A stretch of 64,000 nt of DNA from the NCBI GenBank assembly GCA_037176845.1, contig JAYKXP010000083.1, forward strand, positions 1 to 64,000, given 5' to 3'. Position 1 is the stretch's first letter. Each line of letters begins with the position of its first letter. The notes beneath the pieces are model-generated. The model had not been told where the DNA came from and did not search any database. It saw nothing but the letters and a program-made list of their open reading frames with translations. The stretch is from Paramarasmius palmivorus. Lineage: Eukaryota; Basidiomycota; Agaricomycetes; Agaricales; Marasmiaceae. Below are positions 46,128-57,732 of this stretch, in pieces. The translations under genes and the position numbers were made by a program.

Positions 46128-46473
46128 TGCGTTCACAGGTCGTGATGTTGAGTCCCGTCTATGATCAATCAGAGGCCCCAAGTGGAAATGTGGCTATGCG
46201 ATACATCTCTCTTTTGTCAGATCCATGTTACATACACGCTCACAGAATCGCTGAATTGGAGAGGGTTTCCGGTTCTTCGGTTTTTCCTGTCCTTCGGAGG
46301 TGGACCTTTCTCAGTGACTCCATGATCGGGAAGTGCAGTTATTCCATTCATTAAACTGGTTTTGGTATTGTATAGCGGATCTTGGCTTCTACTCGCTTCG
46401 AGTGTGTCTATATCAATAACTCGCTCAAGACTCGATACCGTTATTGTCCCCCATCTTTCTCAACGAACTCGGC

Positions 46474-47725
46474 ATGATATTTATATTTGGTCAGGGACCA
46501 GCAATGTTCATGGTGTCTGCGGCGGTACGTGCGGCTTGGGTTCCCCAGCTCTAATCTCTCATCTACCATATATATAGTTCCATTCTGTGGTTTACGGTGA
46601 GCAACTTATATTAACGTATTTGATGGAGACTCAATTCTTGTAGGTGTACACACAGTGACATTTGGAGTTTGCACCCACATCCTCTTGAAGCGAACTCAAG
46701 CATCGCGGAAATATCATTTATTCGCCAATACTTTGATCTTTCTGCTTGCGACAACGAGCTTTATTACCAACACCTTAGCAGATATTAATGATTTGAGTCA
46801 CAGGTTGGGGTCATTTATACTGGTTGTAAAGACTGTGGCCTAACATCTCGCTAGCTTCGACATTCCAGCTTCGCTGTACATCATATTTGGAATGGCTTCC
46901 AGGTTAGTGGTCTTTCTATTACCTAGTGCCTTGCTGAATGATGATTAGCTTTGTAGCTGACACCATTCTGGTAAGAATAACTCAGAGTCTTTTAGAAAAG
47001 GTTGACCGAGATTTTGGCAGTTGTGGCGATGCTACATAGTTTGGGAAAAGCAGTGGAAAATCGTCATCGTTCCCTTGATGTTGGACCTCGGCGTTCACAG
47101 TGAGTTGTTTGCATCGTCATTTCCGAGAGCTCTCGATTCACTTTTTTACACAGGCACACTAGTGTTCCGTCGAGACTTAGCCTACACACTGGGAATTGGC
47201 GGAATTGCACTGAACAACTTGCTGCTGTCTTTTCTCATAGGTGCATAACGTTTCCATTATCAATAACAACTCAAGACATTTGCTAGCATTCAGAATCTTG
47301 TCCATTACTCGTCAAGTAACGCTATACGTGGGGCAAAAATCACGAAATATGTATAGGACCATCATTGCTTCAACGTGAGCTTACCGATCTCCCTCAGTGA
47401 GTCTGGTGACCTACGAAGCATACAGACTCGAGTCTGGAATCGTTTACTCCGCAATTTTAATCACCATTGCCGCCATCGAGATCGATGGGTTTCGAAACCA
47501 CGCAAAATCATTTGCACAGAGCCGAAATAATCTCATTCAGACGATTCTACTTCGTTCGTGGCCTTCTCTTGCAGTAAGTGCATAGATTTCGTTCAGAACT
47601 GTTTTTCTAACTCATTTTAGGGAATTACAGCATCCGTTGTCATTGTTCGAGTGAGCCTGGGCATTGCTTTCAACAATCTGAGGACCGAGATGACGACGTT
47701 TCGAGCTTCAGAGATAGAGCATTAA
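46474..47725 (+). CDS. Seven-helix membrane protein, YxVWG-family, 268 aa (copy G)
   Basis: Ten exons join in frame: 46474-46524, 46578-46596, 46644-46803, 46855-46902, 46949-46970, 47021-47099, 47154-47240, 47287-47374, 47426-47573, 47621-47725 (807 nt). Landmarks: VHTVTFGVCTHILLKR (helix 1), FANTLIFLLATTSF (helix 2), SFVADTILLWRCYIVW, GIALNNLLLSFLI, SRNMYRTIIAST, LESGIVYSAILITIAAI and GITASVVIVRVSLGIAFNNL, then a short tail. The start MIFIFGQGPAMF is the only ATG giving continuous exons. All introns are GT-AG; the intron matching the GC-AG intron of copies A/B begins GTTAGT here. Molecular role unknown. Confidence 0.8.
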
Positions 47726-48127
47726 AACAGTGGTTCCTTGTCATGGCGAGCCGCGGATCATAACTCAGAGACTGAAATGGTGGAAGAACGACAATCATTG
47801 GATACAGTGAATATTGCCTACAGGCAGTAGTAATCTCCGTTGTGCGATGTACCAAAATGATCATGATCGTTTAACCAATAGACTAAATAAAGGTTTCCAC
47901 AGAGTGCCTCAAATAAGGATGGGTGTTATAAGAATGCGGCACTCCTGAGGGTCAACCTTGACGCCAACTTGAAAATTTTGCTCGGCAGGATAGCGTTCGC
48001 CGGTCGGTGTTCATTGACTTGAGTCTAGGCTTATTGCTTGTCTATGACCATTTACGGTCTATTACACGGAACCAGAGTTTCCACTTGAAATGATATACAT
48101 AAGAGCCCACATTACATATGTACCTCC
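47726..48127 (+). other. Spacer, nothing recognised
   Basis: No ORF of note. Includes the 3' flank of the seven-helix gene. Confidence 0.4.
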
Positions 48128-49169
48128 ATGGATCCTCCCACGTCAGCAGACTCCCAAGCCGATGCCATTCTAGATCTATACTATCCTGTGGACACCCGGA
48201 GAAGGCGTCAACCAAAGTCGAAAGCACCGTCAAAGGCCGCGCTCAGAGACTCAGAAAGGAGGAACTGGCACGAGCCAAGTAGGTCTACTGGTACTATATA
48301 TAAGTTTTGGAATGATACGACCGCTTCGAATAGTCCTGAACAACTGGAGAAAGAATAAGAACAGCTGTAATAGCTCCCTAGACGAGACGTCTAGGTATAG
48401 GTAGCTGAGAGCCTTAGTTCACCCGCGACCTGGACACAAGGAGGTTTTATAACGACGTATGTACAAGTACTGGGGTAAAATAAGACTAACGAAGGTGAAA
48501 TAATGAGCTTGTTTGTATAGCAATAGTCCGGGTAAACGGGTAATTGGAGACCGGAGATTGTAAGGGACTGAATGTTGAGAAGTTGGCGTAGGCGTTACAA
48601 CAGCGAAGAAAACATCGAGTCGAGATGAGTATCATCACAGTCCCGGATGGTAATTCGACTGAACGTGAGCCGCCTTCTCGGGATTCAGCAAGCGTGGCAT
48701 TAGCGCAGTCCATAGCGGAAGTACCGATGATAATAAACCCTTCACGCGCAGAAGAGTTACTGAAGTTCATTTATCGTGGTGGAAAGATTCAAAGAAGCGT
48801 GAGAGATTCAAGGCACGAGAAGCAAAAACCATGTTGAAAGGAAAACAAAGCGGACAGGAGGCGGAGCTCCGGTGCTTCCTTCTTCTCCTCTCAATAACGT
48901 GCACACTAATCACTGTCCCCAGCTCCTCAGATAGTGAAACCGTACAGAAACGAAGAAAGACTTGCGCTCGTTCGAACGAAAAGGTCGCAACGGCGGTTGC
49001 ATCAGACGCTTACACTAAAACGACACTAGTTTCGTGCGAAACACGTCTATCTATAATACATTCACCATCACTTCCCACATATTCCGAGGCAGTCTTCACT
49101 TCAAAACCTGAATTGACGTCTCCCGGGGCCTTCTTTGTCCCGTCTGTCGAGCACTTGATCAATCCCTGA
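48128..49169 (+). pseudogene. Gene for a charged, coiled-coil-like protein, disrupted by a solo LTR
   Basis: Exon-like frame MDPPTSADSQADAILDLYY with a basic region (RRRRQPKSKAPSKAALRDS) and EQLEKE, followed by TAA just before the LTR at 48366. After the LTR the text resumes as RRKHRVEMSIITVPDGN and ALAQSIAEVPMIINPS, then shifts frame into KDSKKRERFKAREAKTM. Removing the LTR and one target copy gives a near-continuous basic/leucine-spaced segment that could be bZIP-like, but the TAA and the later frame change show the gene is broken in more than one place. Confidence 0.5.
48361..48604 (-). mobile_element. Solo LTR with 5-bp target-site duplication
   Basis: 48366-48599 (234 bp) is the reverse complement of the LTR at 2-236, diverged by several substitutions and small indels. 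It is bordered by ACAGC on both sides (48361-48365 and 48600-48604), the 5-bp duplication expected from LTR-element integration. The interior was lost, presumably by LTR-LTR recombination. Confidence 0.92.
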
Positions 49170-49294
49170 AATGAAAAGGGCCACTATGCCTGGTTGAATG
49201 GAGTGTGCTCAGTGTTGTTATCAATCATCCAAGCAAACCGACTTCTAAAAGGCCCGATTCTCAACCTCTCCATGATTCTGTGACACCTGGACCA

Positions 49295-50724
49295 TCATCT
49301 TCCCGTTTCTTCGTCACGAGCAATGACCATGACCGCATCTCCTTGCGAAAGGTTTTCTTCTCGTCGTGGTTCCGAAACCGCTAGACCCCGTGCAGTCTCA
49401 GCGACGAGTATCGACATCACCTCGCTCTCCGCATCATCTAACGCAATACCCAAAGTGACGCGGACGATAATTATAGTCGTTGTTATTCCCTATGTAACTT
49501 TATATTAGGCCACCCTATGCATAGCCACCAGATTTCTAGACTCACCGCAATACATGGCCAGACGTTGTATAAAAACTGAACTGCAGCATTCATTACCTCG
49601 AATTGTTTATCCGACATTGATTTGTACCGGTGATAGGTATCGCCTTGGATGATTGTCACTACAACGAGGTAGGTGGAGTAGAGTATTCCGGATTCTAGCC
49701 TGGTGAGTGGATACGATGACTATAGTATTGTGTATGGAGTTAATAAAAAATATGGCTTACGTCGAGGCGATGATGATTCTATACATGTTGCGGAGCTTGG
49801 ATCCAACGTTACGGGCGACTTGATGGCCGATTGACAGAATTTTAAACGCTAGATTGGGGTGAGGAAATACCAGTGAAAGAATTTCGACAGACTTGGCAAA
49901 CCTATTAGTATCGAAAGCAACACGGTCTCCAGAGCGATAGCTCCAGTGACGATTGAGCCGACGAGGATCCAGGAAGGTGATAGGTTCCCTTTGCAGATGA
50001 TCACCAGCGCGCAAACTATCAATGACATTAGTATGAGAATAAATGGAAGGAGATAAGAGGCTTACTATGTGCGATAAGGTTCAAAATGATGGGTATGACT
50101 ATGGCTTTCCATTGTTTTGTCCAAATCGTGTAACAACGACAGATCTATGTGGGGTCTTAAAATCAGAGTGAACGTTGAGTGAAGGGAGATGGCGTAACTA
50201 GGATTGTATCCGTGATTAAGCTGCGAAAAAGTGAGATATAAGATATGGAAGGAGAAGTTATCTGGCTAACCTGCATGAGAAGGACATTACATTCGAGAAT
50301 ATCAGAACTCGTGGGGGAGTCAACGTTCGGGTCTCGCCAAGTCTAGCCTCGTGATAGCGATGAGATGCATTAGGTTGATTCTGGTAATTCTTACCTGAAT
50401 AAGTATTGGGAGGTATCGACAACTATCTGTAGGGCAACGAACACGCATGTAAGGAGGAATATCAAGGTATTGGCGAGGAGGTAGTATTTGTACGATGTTC
50501 CGCGCTTTTTGAGGAGGATGTATGTGCAGATGCTGAATAAGGTGGTGTAGATACCTTCGGGGTTTGAGTTAGAAAAAGTATGGCACAGAAAATGCACTCT
50601 TACCGTATATGAAGAAGGTCCACTGCGTGTAATAGAGGAGGTGAGAAAGGAGGAACGAACACGTGAGAAGGACATAAAAACGTACCGCGCTGAGGCTGGT
50701 TATCAAGAGGTTGTGATTGGTCAT
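49295..50724 (-). pseudogene. Seven-helix family gene, nearly intact (copy H)
   Basis: ATG at 50724 (MTNHNLLITSLSA), then WTFFIYG, GIYTTLFSICTYILLKK, helix 2 ending DTSQYLF, SLITDTIL, ICRCYTIWTKQWKAIVIP, WILVGSIVTGAIAL, AFKILSIGHQVARNVG, LESGILYSTYLVVV and GITTTIIIVRVTLGIALDD, with a 45-residue tail to TGA at 49295. Only the junction after helix 2 (about 50300-50395) cannot be joined in frame: the next exon (VDSPTSSDILECNVLLMQ) is in a different phase from every visible acceptor. Possibly a single-base error or a recent frameshift; otherwise functional-looking. Sister of 35587-36936. Confidence 0.6.
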
Positions 50725-51345
50725 ACTGAGGATCTGGGTGAGTAGAGTTGCATGTTGAACGGTTCAAATAGTACTCGCACTCGCACTCCGGCTGAAGGGG
50801 CTTACTGACATGTGTCGTCCTAGAATGTATCAAATGATAAACCAAGCTCGATCAGTCAAAGCGATAGCGTATCGTTCCCCGATGGTAATGGACTCGGAAG
50901 ATGCGCGAGCGCAAACTTTCCGAGTCGGAAATTATTAAATGCCAACGTCCGAAATGCATCAAATGATCGACGCCGACAGATAATCATGAAGCGAGCGCTA
51001 CATAGCGACTAGTGATCTGAAAGTAACATCAGGATCAATCCATACTGCGATGCACAAGGAATTGCTTATACTAGCCACCTCAAACTTAGACTGGCATGTT
51101 GACAGAAGCTTAAAAAACTCGGAGGTGAGTTCAGAACAGGGAGGAAAGAATATTTGAGCTCAAAGAGCTTTAGGTGAATGATGCTTGGTAGCTTGCAGAG
51201 CAGATGATCGTCATGAACTGGAAACGAATCGGTCGTGAGATAAGTTAGTGCAAGGTTTGATGATACGTACATGGTCGAAGAGATTGTCTTGGGAGAGAGT
51301 GCGGATAGTTTAGACAGGTAGCAGTTGGGTAGAAGAGAATGATCC
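50725..51345 (-). other. Spacer with long but unrecognised minus-strand frame
   Basis: A minus-strand frame at 51066-51548 (FAHGPSALLSFTIFIID...) has no family features and overlaps the duplicated region; treated as unproven. Confidence 0.3.
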
Positions 51346-53210
51346 GTGAAAGGAGGACGCGAGGCTAGGAGATTGCTCTTGCCAGTGCTTTGTTGTAGGG
51401 ACATCTTCATTAATCGCTTCACTACATCGGTGTGGAGGTGGGATATTTCCCGGAAAGCTGGAGTACTTTTATTAATACTACCTTGCAAGAAGACGTCGAT
51501 GATGAAGATCGTAAAAGAAAGAAGCGCTGATGGTCCGTGCGCGAACACTTGAGATCACATGAAGGGCGGAGTTTGAAAACTGGTTAACTTGAAGCAGCCA
51601 TTTTTTCACTCTTCCCAGTCGTTCCTTCGAGGACAAGCCTATTTTCTGCGATGAAATATTTACTCCGTGATATGGATGGTATTGTACTTAACATTCCTGA
51701 ATTTGCTTCTCGGGCTGACTGGTTGGTTCGTTTAGGTGTCGAAAAGTCAAGGATGTATTCGACTACGCCAGCTCGAAAAAGTCATTCCTACTCTCTACTC
51801 CCTTGTTGAATAACTCCCACCATACAACGCGTTGTCAAGATACAGTTCCAAATTTTCAATCGAATTGCACGTGTCGCGCTCCGTAGTGGTCGCACCTGCA
51901 TGCTCTCCGTGAGACTTCCCTTCAACGACACCTGGCCTCGAACGTCTGGAATGGGTCATCGATAGAATTGGCATGGGTTTGGAGCTTCCATCGGCGATCG
52001 TGTTGAACCGGGTTGAGCTCGGGGCTTATGGGTATCGTTATTGGTAAGGGCAACTCGCCTTGTATCGTTTTTGTTGAGCTGATCAAGCTATCCTTGTATC
52101 AACATAGACCTCTTGCCCTTAAGCTCTCCTCCCTGTGTAACCTACTCAAAGGTTTTCGACACCACCAGACCTCCACTCGGCCATCGACTCCTCCATACAC
52201 GAAAACTGATGGTGCTATTGCACTCCCCTCATTCTTCGCGCTATCCACATGCACTCCGTTTCAATCCAACGCGGATACCCTTTCATCGCCCCATTGTACA
52301 GGTCATACTGTGGTTTTGGGGCTGTCTCGCGGCTACTTAATCAGTTCAGGTCTGTCGAGAAGTCTACTGGCTAATTGGGTTCCGCTTGAGCCTCCTTTCT
52401 CTCCCGCTATATCGACTATCTGATCCCCAAGTCCCGTTCAAGTCTATTGTTGACTAATATATGGACGCATGGGAGAGGTGAAGGGCGGAAGGAGTTCCAT
52501 CCCCTTTGTGCTTAATAGGAGAGGAGACAGGAGATTGTGTTCTCTTTCGGAATGTTGTAGTGGGACCTTTTTGACGGGTGTAGTTCCTCCATTTGGTCAA
52601 CGGGGTAGAGGTAAGGGTTATCCTTCTTTATCGGATATACAGTTGTCTAAACCTGACATTGATACATAGCCGTTTCCATCGTTCAAGCTTTGAATTCTGC
52701 ATCACACCTCTCGAAACTGCTACCCTTCGGTTGTTCGCGAAAAGGTTCATTACGGAAGTTCTGATGGTAGTAGCCGCGCGTGAGGAGGCGGAGGTGGTTC
52801 TCGAAGCGTTGATTACCTCGACGTTTGGTGACGATTGAGCTTGCATGCTGGTTGTTGTCCCACTCGAAGCTGTCCCAATGCATTCATCTCCTCCGTATCT
52901 TCCCTCTTTCTTCCACTCAGTCTCAACCGTTCAATATATGCTTCCTCATTTAAGATACTCGTTTTACATTTCGATTTCTGCATCTCCACCTTGGATATCA
53001 GGGGCGTGAAGAGACGGAGGCGGTGACTCAAGTGGTGTTGGAACGTTGTTCGTCTCAATGTTTGCTGGCGAATTGAACTTGTACTGTGCCGAGGAGCTGA
53101 GCAGTTGTTTCGACCGCTCCGATATACTCAGACTTACGTTCCTCAAGACCTCGATAACCCGTTTAAGCGTTGAAACTTCTAGTTGTTGTGCCTAGAACGG
53201 TGAGGAAGGA
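51346..53210 (+). repeat. Local duplication, copy 1 (partner about 54290-56020)
   Basis: Matching pieces in the same order: TCACATGA-GGCGGAGTTT (51557 / 54328), GTAAGG...TATACA/C-GTTGTCTAAACC-type text (52610 / 55178), and the minus-strand ERxK..DTEEM frame (about 52880-52930 / 55670-55720). Both copies look decayed. Confidence 0.5.
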
Positions 53211-53284
53211 ACTGGACGGAAGATTTTTGTGCGTAGGCTGTGGCCGGCTGTGTACTGGTGTACACTAGAGTCTGGATATAGTGT

Positions 53285-53990
53285 GTGAAGGCGCTTTTGC
53301 TAATCGAGTTTCAATGCCGGTGCGATCTAGAGTGTTACGATGACATGCTGCTGGTAGTGAAGCCACGAGGCGATGTAGATCAACGCGGATGCGAAGAACT
53401 CGGGGGTGTGTACGTGGGTGTAGCGTATGCTTGTCGTTACTTCCAGCGACAAGGAATCATTATTATTCTTTCGACAATCCATTTCGTCACGAAGGATTCA
53501 GAGGACGGGCGTTGTCCCTCAACGCGTACTTCCGTTTGAAGAACGGACGATCCGTCGGGAACACTACAAGGACGAGTGCGGTCAAAACGAAGATCTGGGC
53601 AGGACCCATGCTGCGATCCGAGAACGGAGATACTTTACACGTTGCACTCGGTCTGGCCGTATCGAAGCTCAGTTGGTGGATTGCTATCATCGCATTAAAT
53701 CAATCGCTTCAGCGTCTTCAAACGAATGAGGGCTCACCTTCATGAGACCTACAATGCTGATTTAGCCTTTTAGGTTGGGACATGAGGGATATGAGGAGGC
53801 GAAAGCGGTATTTGAGAGCCTACTCGAAGTATTCTGGGATCCCCGAAACATTCATTGTCGAGACGTTTGTTGGCTTCACGGTATTGAGCTTTCGCCGTAG
53901 TGGGTCCCTAGAAGAACCCTTATCTGTTTCATCTCTACATTCTTCGGCCTCTTTCTATACTCGGTTTCAAGCTTCACCCGCGGTGTAATG
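53285..53990 (+). other. Unassigned exon-like ORFs
   Basis: Two overlapping frames are open at 53389-53745, one of them reading TLHVALGLAVSKLSWWIAI. Further on, FKRMRAHLHETYNADLAF (about 53710-53770) and GHEGYEEAKAVFESLLEVF (53778-53835) look protein-like in yet other frames. They may be pieces of one decayed gene; no family recognised. Confidence 0.3.
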
Positions 53991-54384
53991 TTCCTCGATA
54001 GAGGAGGACGGTTAGGATGTGATGATGATATGTCCCCACAATGTCCGAGTGACGATACTGCAAAGGAGTTCGATGACGATGAGGAGGTGGGCATGTGATG
54101 GCAAGCATATGTATAATAGCGTAAAGACTCCGAAGATATATATGGATTCCCTGTACACAATGGCGTTCACAGAAACGCCATACTTGATGTGACTTGTACG
54201 TACTGCAATGACATTGGTGACTGCTGATTACTAAGAAACGGGATTTGGAAAGGGTGTGTGGCAATTGCTTGCAACGGCGCTTGTAAAATGCGGTCTGTGC
54301 GTCAGGGGTTATTATGAGTCACACAAGAGTCACATGAGGAGCGGAGTTTCAAAGTTATCATCAACGACGATGAGCAGCGATATT

Positions 54385-54460
54385 TTTCTTCGCCCTTCCA
54401 GGCCGTCTCTCCTTCTTGTCAATGTTCTATTTGTTATGATGAAACGTTGGCTGCAGGTAT
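54385..54460 (+). pseudogene. Possible RING-finger exon remnant
   Basis: One frame reads SPSCQCSICYDETLAA and then a GTATGT donor (54460), resembling the first half of a RING motif (C-x2-C). The paralogous text near 51630 reads FCDEIFTP. No second half of a RING domain was found downstream. Confidence 0.35.
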
Positions 54461-55460
54461 GTATGGTTTAGTATCTCGTATCTTGCAGTCGCTTACAAGG
54501 TTGATGTATTTGCTCCGTTTAGGCCTCTCAACACTCAAAGTTATAGTCAAATATGTCAGCTCTGCAATGCCAACTCTAACCCTATCTTCGTAATTGGGTT
54601 GCCGGAAGGCTCACTGGTCCTTTTTCCTCAGCCATCGAGCGCTTCGTCGAAATACAGCTACAATCGACACGTATATCATCCGCGACGACACACGACATCC
54701 TCTTTCAAAGGATCCCGATTATACGGTGCTTTCCCCTCCCAGCGAGTCCACCTACCTCTGCTCTCCACGTCCTCCTCTAGCTTAGACACTGTCCTGCGTA
54801 GGGTATGGGAAGAGAAGGGGAAGAGTATACTCAATGGGCTTTTAGAGTTTGGGCTATACATGTTTGTTGGCATGGAGTAATGAGTAGAAGGTTTAGGATT
54901 GGAGGTCAATTACCAAGAAGGACATTGTGGGTATTCCCTTCTTCTGGTTATGTTTCTTTCTAACTATGCGCTTTTCAGTTACGCCCAACAACTTCTACCC
55001 CAAACACAACTCTTTGGACATTCGCAGAGTCAGCCATCTTCAAAGTCGCCTCATTTTCAACTGTACCCCCTACTCATATTACGTTGTGAACTCCCGCATT
55101 GAACTTTGGATGGCAACGCGTGGTACACAAGAATGGTTATCAGGGAGGCGTATCCGGCGTTTGGGCGTAGGTGTATAGGTAAGGTTCTTCTTTTTAGGAT
55201 ATACACCTGTCTCATCCTGATATTTATAGCCATTTTTCTGTCTAGCCGTTTGGCATATGCTCCCCTACTCGATGCCCCATTCACACTTCAAGTCTTTCCG
55301 ACTGTCACTCTACACTTCCCTGTCCCCCAAATCAGAATACCGCCCCGTATTGTGTTTGGTTTGGTCGAATCGTTGACGGATTGATATCATCTAATTGCGA
55401 CTCGATCAAATTCTCCTACCCTGTCACTGTCAGTAACCAGATAGGACAGCATTACGGAAC

Positions 55461-56008
55461 CTATGCATGCGGTAGTCGACTTTTTTTAGTTTGGGCACGA
55501 GGGGCTTGTGCGGTCACAGGAAGCGGAGGTGGTACTTTGGCCCCTGATGGAAGCCGTGTTGCTACGTTTGTACCGTGACCGAGATGATCCTGCGATGTCG
55601 GGCTGACATCGTCCTTTGGTGGAAAAGGAAATGGTGTAACCGTCCCACTCGGAGGCGTCTCATCCATCTCCTCCGTGTCATCCTCGTCGTCTTTCGGCCT
55701 GTCTCTCCAACTCAGCTTTAACCTCTCCCATAAACTCGGTCGAACGATTCTCAATGGCCTCGATAACGCGTTTGCACGTTGGCGTCTCTTCCTTCTCCGA
55801 TACCAGCGATAGGTAAGGCCAGCGGCGATAAGGGCTATGACGAGGAAAAAAGAAATGCGGAATATCTGGACAATAAATGTTGAGTTGGGTAAAGATGGAT
55901 AGCTGGGTGAAGATGGATGGTTAGAATGGGATGTAGTGTAAAAGGAAGGAGGAACTGGACGGACGATGATGGCGACGAAGCTCTATTTGAAGGTGTGGGT
56001 GTAAGCGT
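55461..56008 (-). pseudogene. Single-pass membrane protein with Ser/Thr-rich N-terminus, frameshifted
   Basis: Starts MSTTLTPTPSNRASS (56008), a Ser/Thr/Pro-rich segment, then changes frame to PSYPSLPNSTFIVQIF, a transmembrane helix RISFFLVIALIAAGLTY and a basic stop-transfer WYRRRKRRQR. The cytosolic tail reads LWERLKLSWRDRPKDDED and ends at 55461. One frame change near 55930-55960 is needed to join the parts. A partial, more decayed paralogue lies at about 52813-53146. Layout resembles fungal wall-sensor-type proteins, but that is only a shape similarity. Confidence 0.5.
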
Positions 56009-56090
56009 GGTGGACATGGTTTGATTGCGAGGTCGCTGTGTGGTTGGGTCTTAATATAATGCGTTAAGGCGGTGTTGATGGGACAGTTGA

Positions 56091-56191
56091 TGTAACGCCT
56101 ACGCATCCCTTACAATACCCGTTTACCCGGACTATCACTATATAAAGTTAAGCCCATTTCTTTACCTTCTATAGTCTTATTTTGCCCAGTA
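56091..56191 (+). repeat. LTR fragment, cut at a TA
   Basis: The first ~150 positions of the 2-236 LTR with two internal deletions, running to CCCAGTA and then directly into the transposon end CAGCGCTTG. The rest of the LTR is not found on the other side of the transposon. Confidence 0.85.
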
Positions 56192-56205
56192 CAGCGCTTG
56201 TAATA

Positions 56206-56765
56206 CAGCTGTTTACGAATCCCTAGCAATTTTTTGCGAAAATCGGTCCTCCTGATGGTATTTACATCCAAACAAAGAGCTCCACCCGGCCAGGCGCGCC
56301 GACCCGGCGCTTGTCCAGCGCTTCAGCAGTTGCAAAGCAGTTGAATTGATTGTCATTGTCAATAATTTCCTCACCAACTCCCATGTTGAAGTCTTCATCT
56401 CACTGCAGCCCTTGGCACAGAAATTGAATCGTTATCTCTTGAAATCTATACACTAGCTACCTACCGACCGGGCCATTGACCGACTCTGTCGCTGAAGCTC
56501 TGCCGCCTATTCTTATCGGCTTCTTTGACGGGAGCAGCGTCGATGACATTCTAGATAGCATGTCCATTTTATCCTATATCATAGCTTGTGACTCTGGTGG
56601 TGGTATATAGTCTATGTACGGTTGGCTGCTGTGAATGCGACTGCTGCAAGCACCAGACAAGCGCTGGGTCGGCACCCCTGGCCGGGTGGAGCTCTTTGTT
56701 TGGATGTAAATACCATCAGGAGGACTGATTTTCGCAAAAAATTGCTAGGGATTCGTAAACAGCTG
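56206..56765 (+). mobile_element. 560-bp palindromic MITE-like element, copy 1
   Basis: Begins and ends with CAGCTGTTTACGAATCCC and its reverse complement (terminal inverted repeats of about 100 bp), carries no gene, and is flanked by TA on both sides (56204-56205, 56766-56767). The equivalent site in the right arm of the transposon (61866-61880) lacks the insert and has a single TA, so the insertion and its target duplication are directly visible. Confidence 0.88.
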
Positions 56766-57068
56766 TAATTGTAGAATAGTTTCCGACTTTTGTTCCTCAG
56801 CGCCTTTGTTGAGGGTAAACAAAAATATAGCCTAATTGGGAAGGAATGCTGTAAGCCCGACGCACGTTTTGGTCACCAGGTAACTGACTGAGACTCAAGG
56901 CGCTCATCACTAGCTCAGCACTCTCCACCTATTGCTTCCTGGTTTTCGCTCGTCGTCACCCATTCTGAGGCACAGGAGTCTAGGAAGGTCTAGGGATGAC
57001 CATCTATGTTACCAGCCCCACGAACCCCATAAACCCCATTCGACTTCAGTCCCTCGATACCAATATTG
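56766..57068 (+). repeat. Subterminal arm, left
   Basis: Inverted partner of 61572-61877; begins TAATTGTAGAATAG and ends CCAATATTG at the second 560-bp element. Confidence 0.85.
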
Positions 57069-57628
57069 CAGCTGTTTACGAATCCCTAGCAATTTTTTGC
57101 GAAAATCGGTCCTCCTGATGGTATTTACATCCAAACAAAGAGCTCCACCCGGCCAGGCGCGCCGACCCGGCGCTTGTCCAGCGCTTCAGCAGTTGCAAAG
57201 CAGTTGAATTGATTGTCATTGTCAATAATTTCCTCACCAACTCCCATGTTGAAGTCTTCATCTCACTGCAGCCCTTGGCACAGAAATTGAATCGTTATCT
57301 CTTGAAATCTATACACTAGCTACCTACCGACCGGGCCATTGACCGACTCTGTCGCTGAAGCTCTGCCGCCTATTCTTATCGGCTTCTTTGACGGGAGCAG
57401 CGTCGATGACATTCTAGATAGCATGTCCATTTTATCCTATATCATAGCTTGTGACTCTGGTGGTGGTATATAGTCTATGTACGGTTGGCTGCTGTGAATG
57501 CGACTGCTGCAAGCACCAGACAAGCGCTGGGTCGGCACCCCTGGCCGGGTGGAGCTCTTTGTTTGGATGTAAATACCATCAGGAGGACTGATTTTCGCAA
57601 AAAATTGCTAGGGATTCGTAAACAGCTG
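57069..57628 (+). mobile_element. 560-bp palindromic element, copy 2
   Basis: Appears identical to copy 1. Flanked by TG on each side rather than TA, so it is not a simple TA insertion at this place. Confidence 0.85.
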
Positions 57629-57732
57629 TGAGAAAAAAAAAATCACTGCTCGTCGTCAACGACACCAATGATGCTACAGTTCATTTTAGGGAGACATATA
57701 TGGAAATAGAAAGGGTAAGTTTGTGGTTCATC

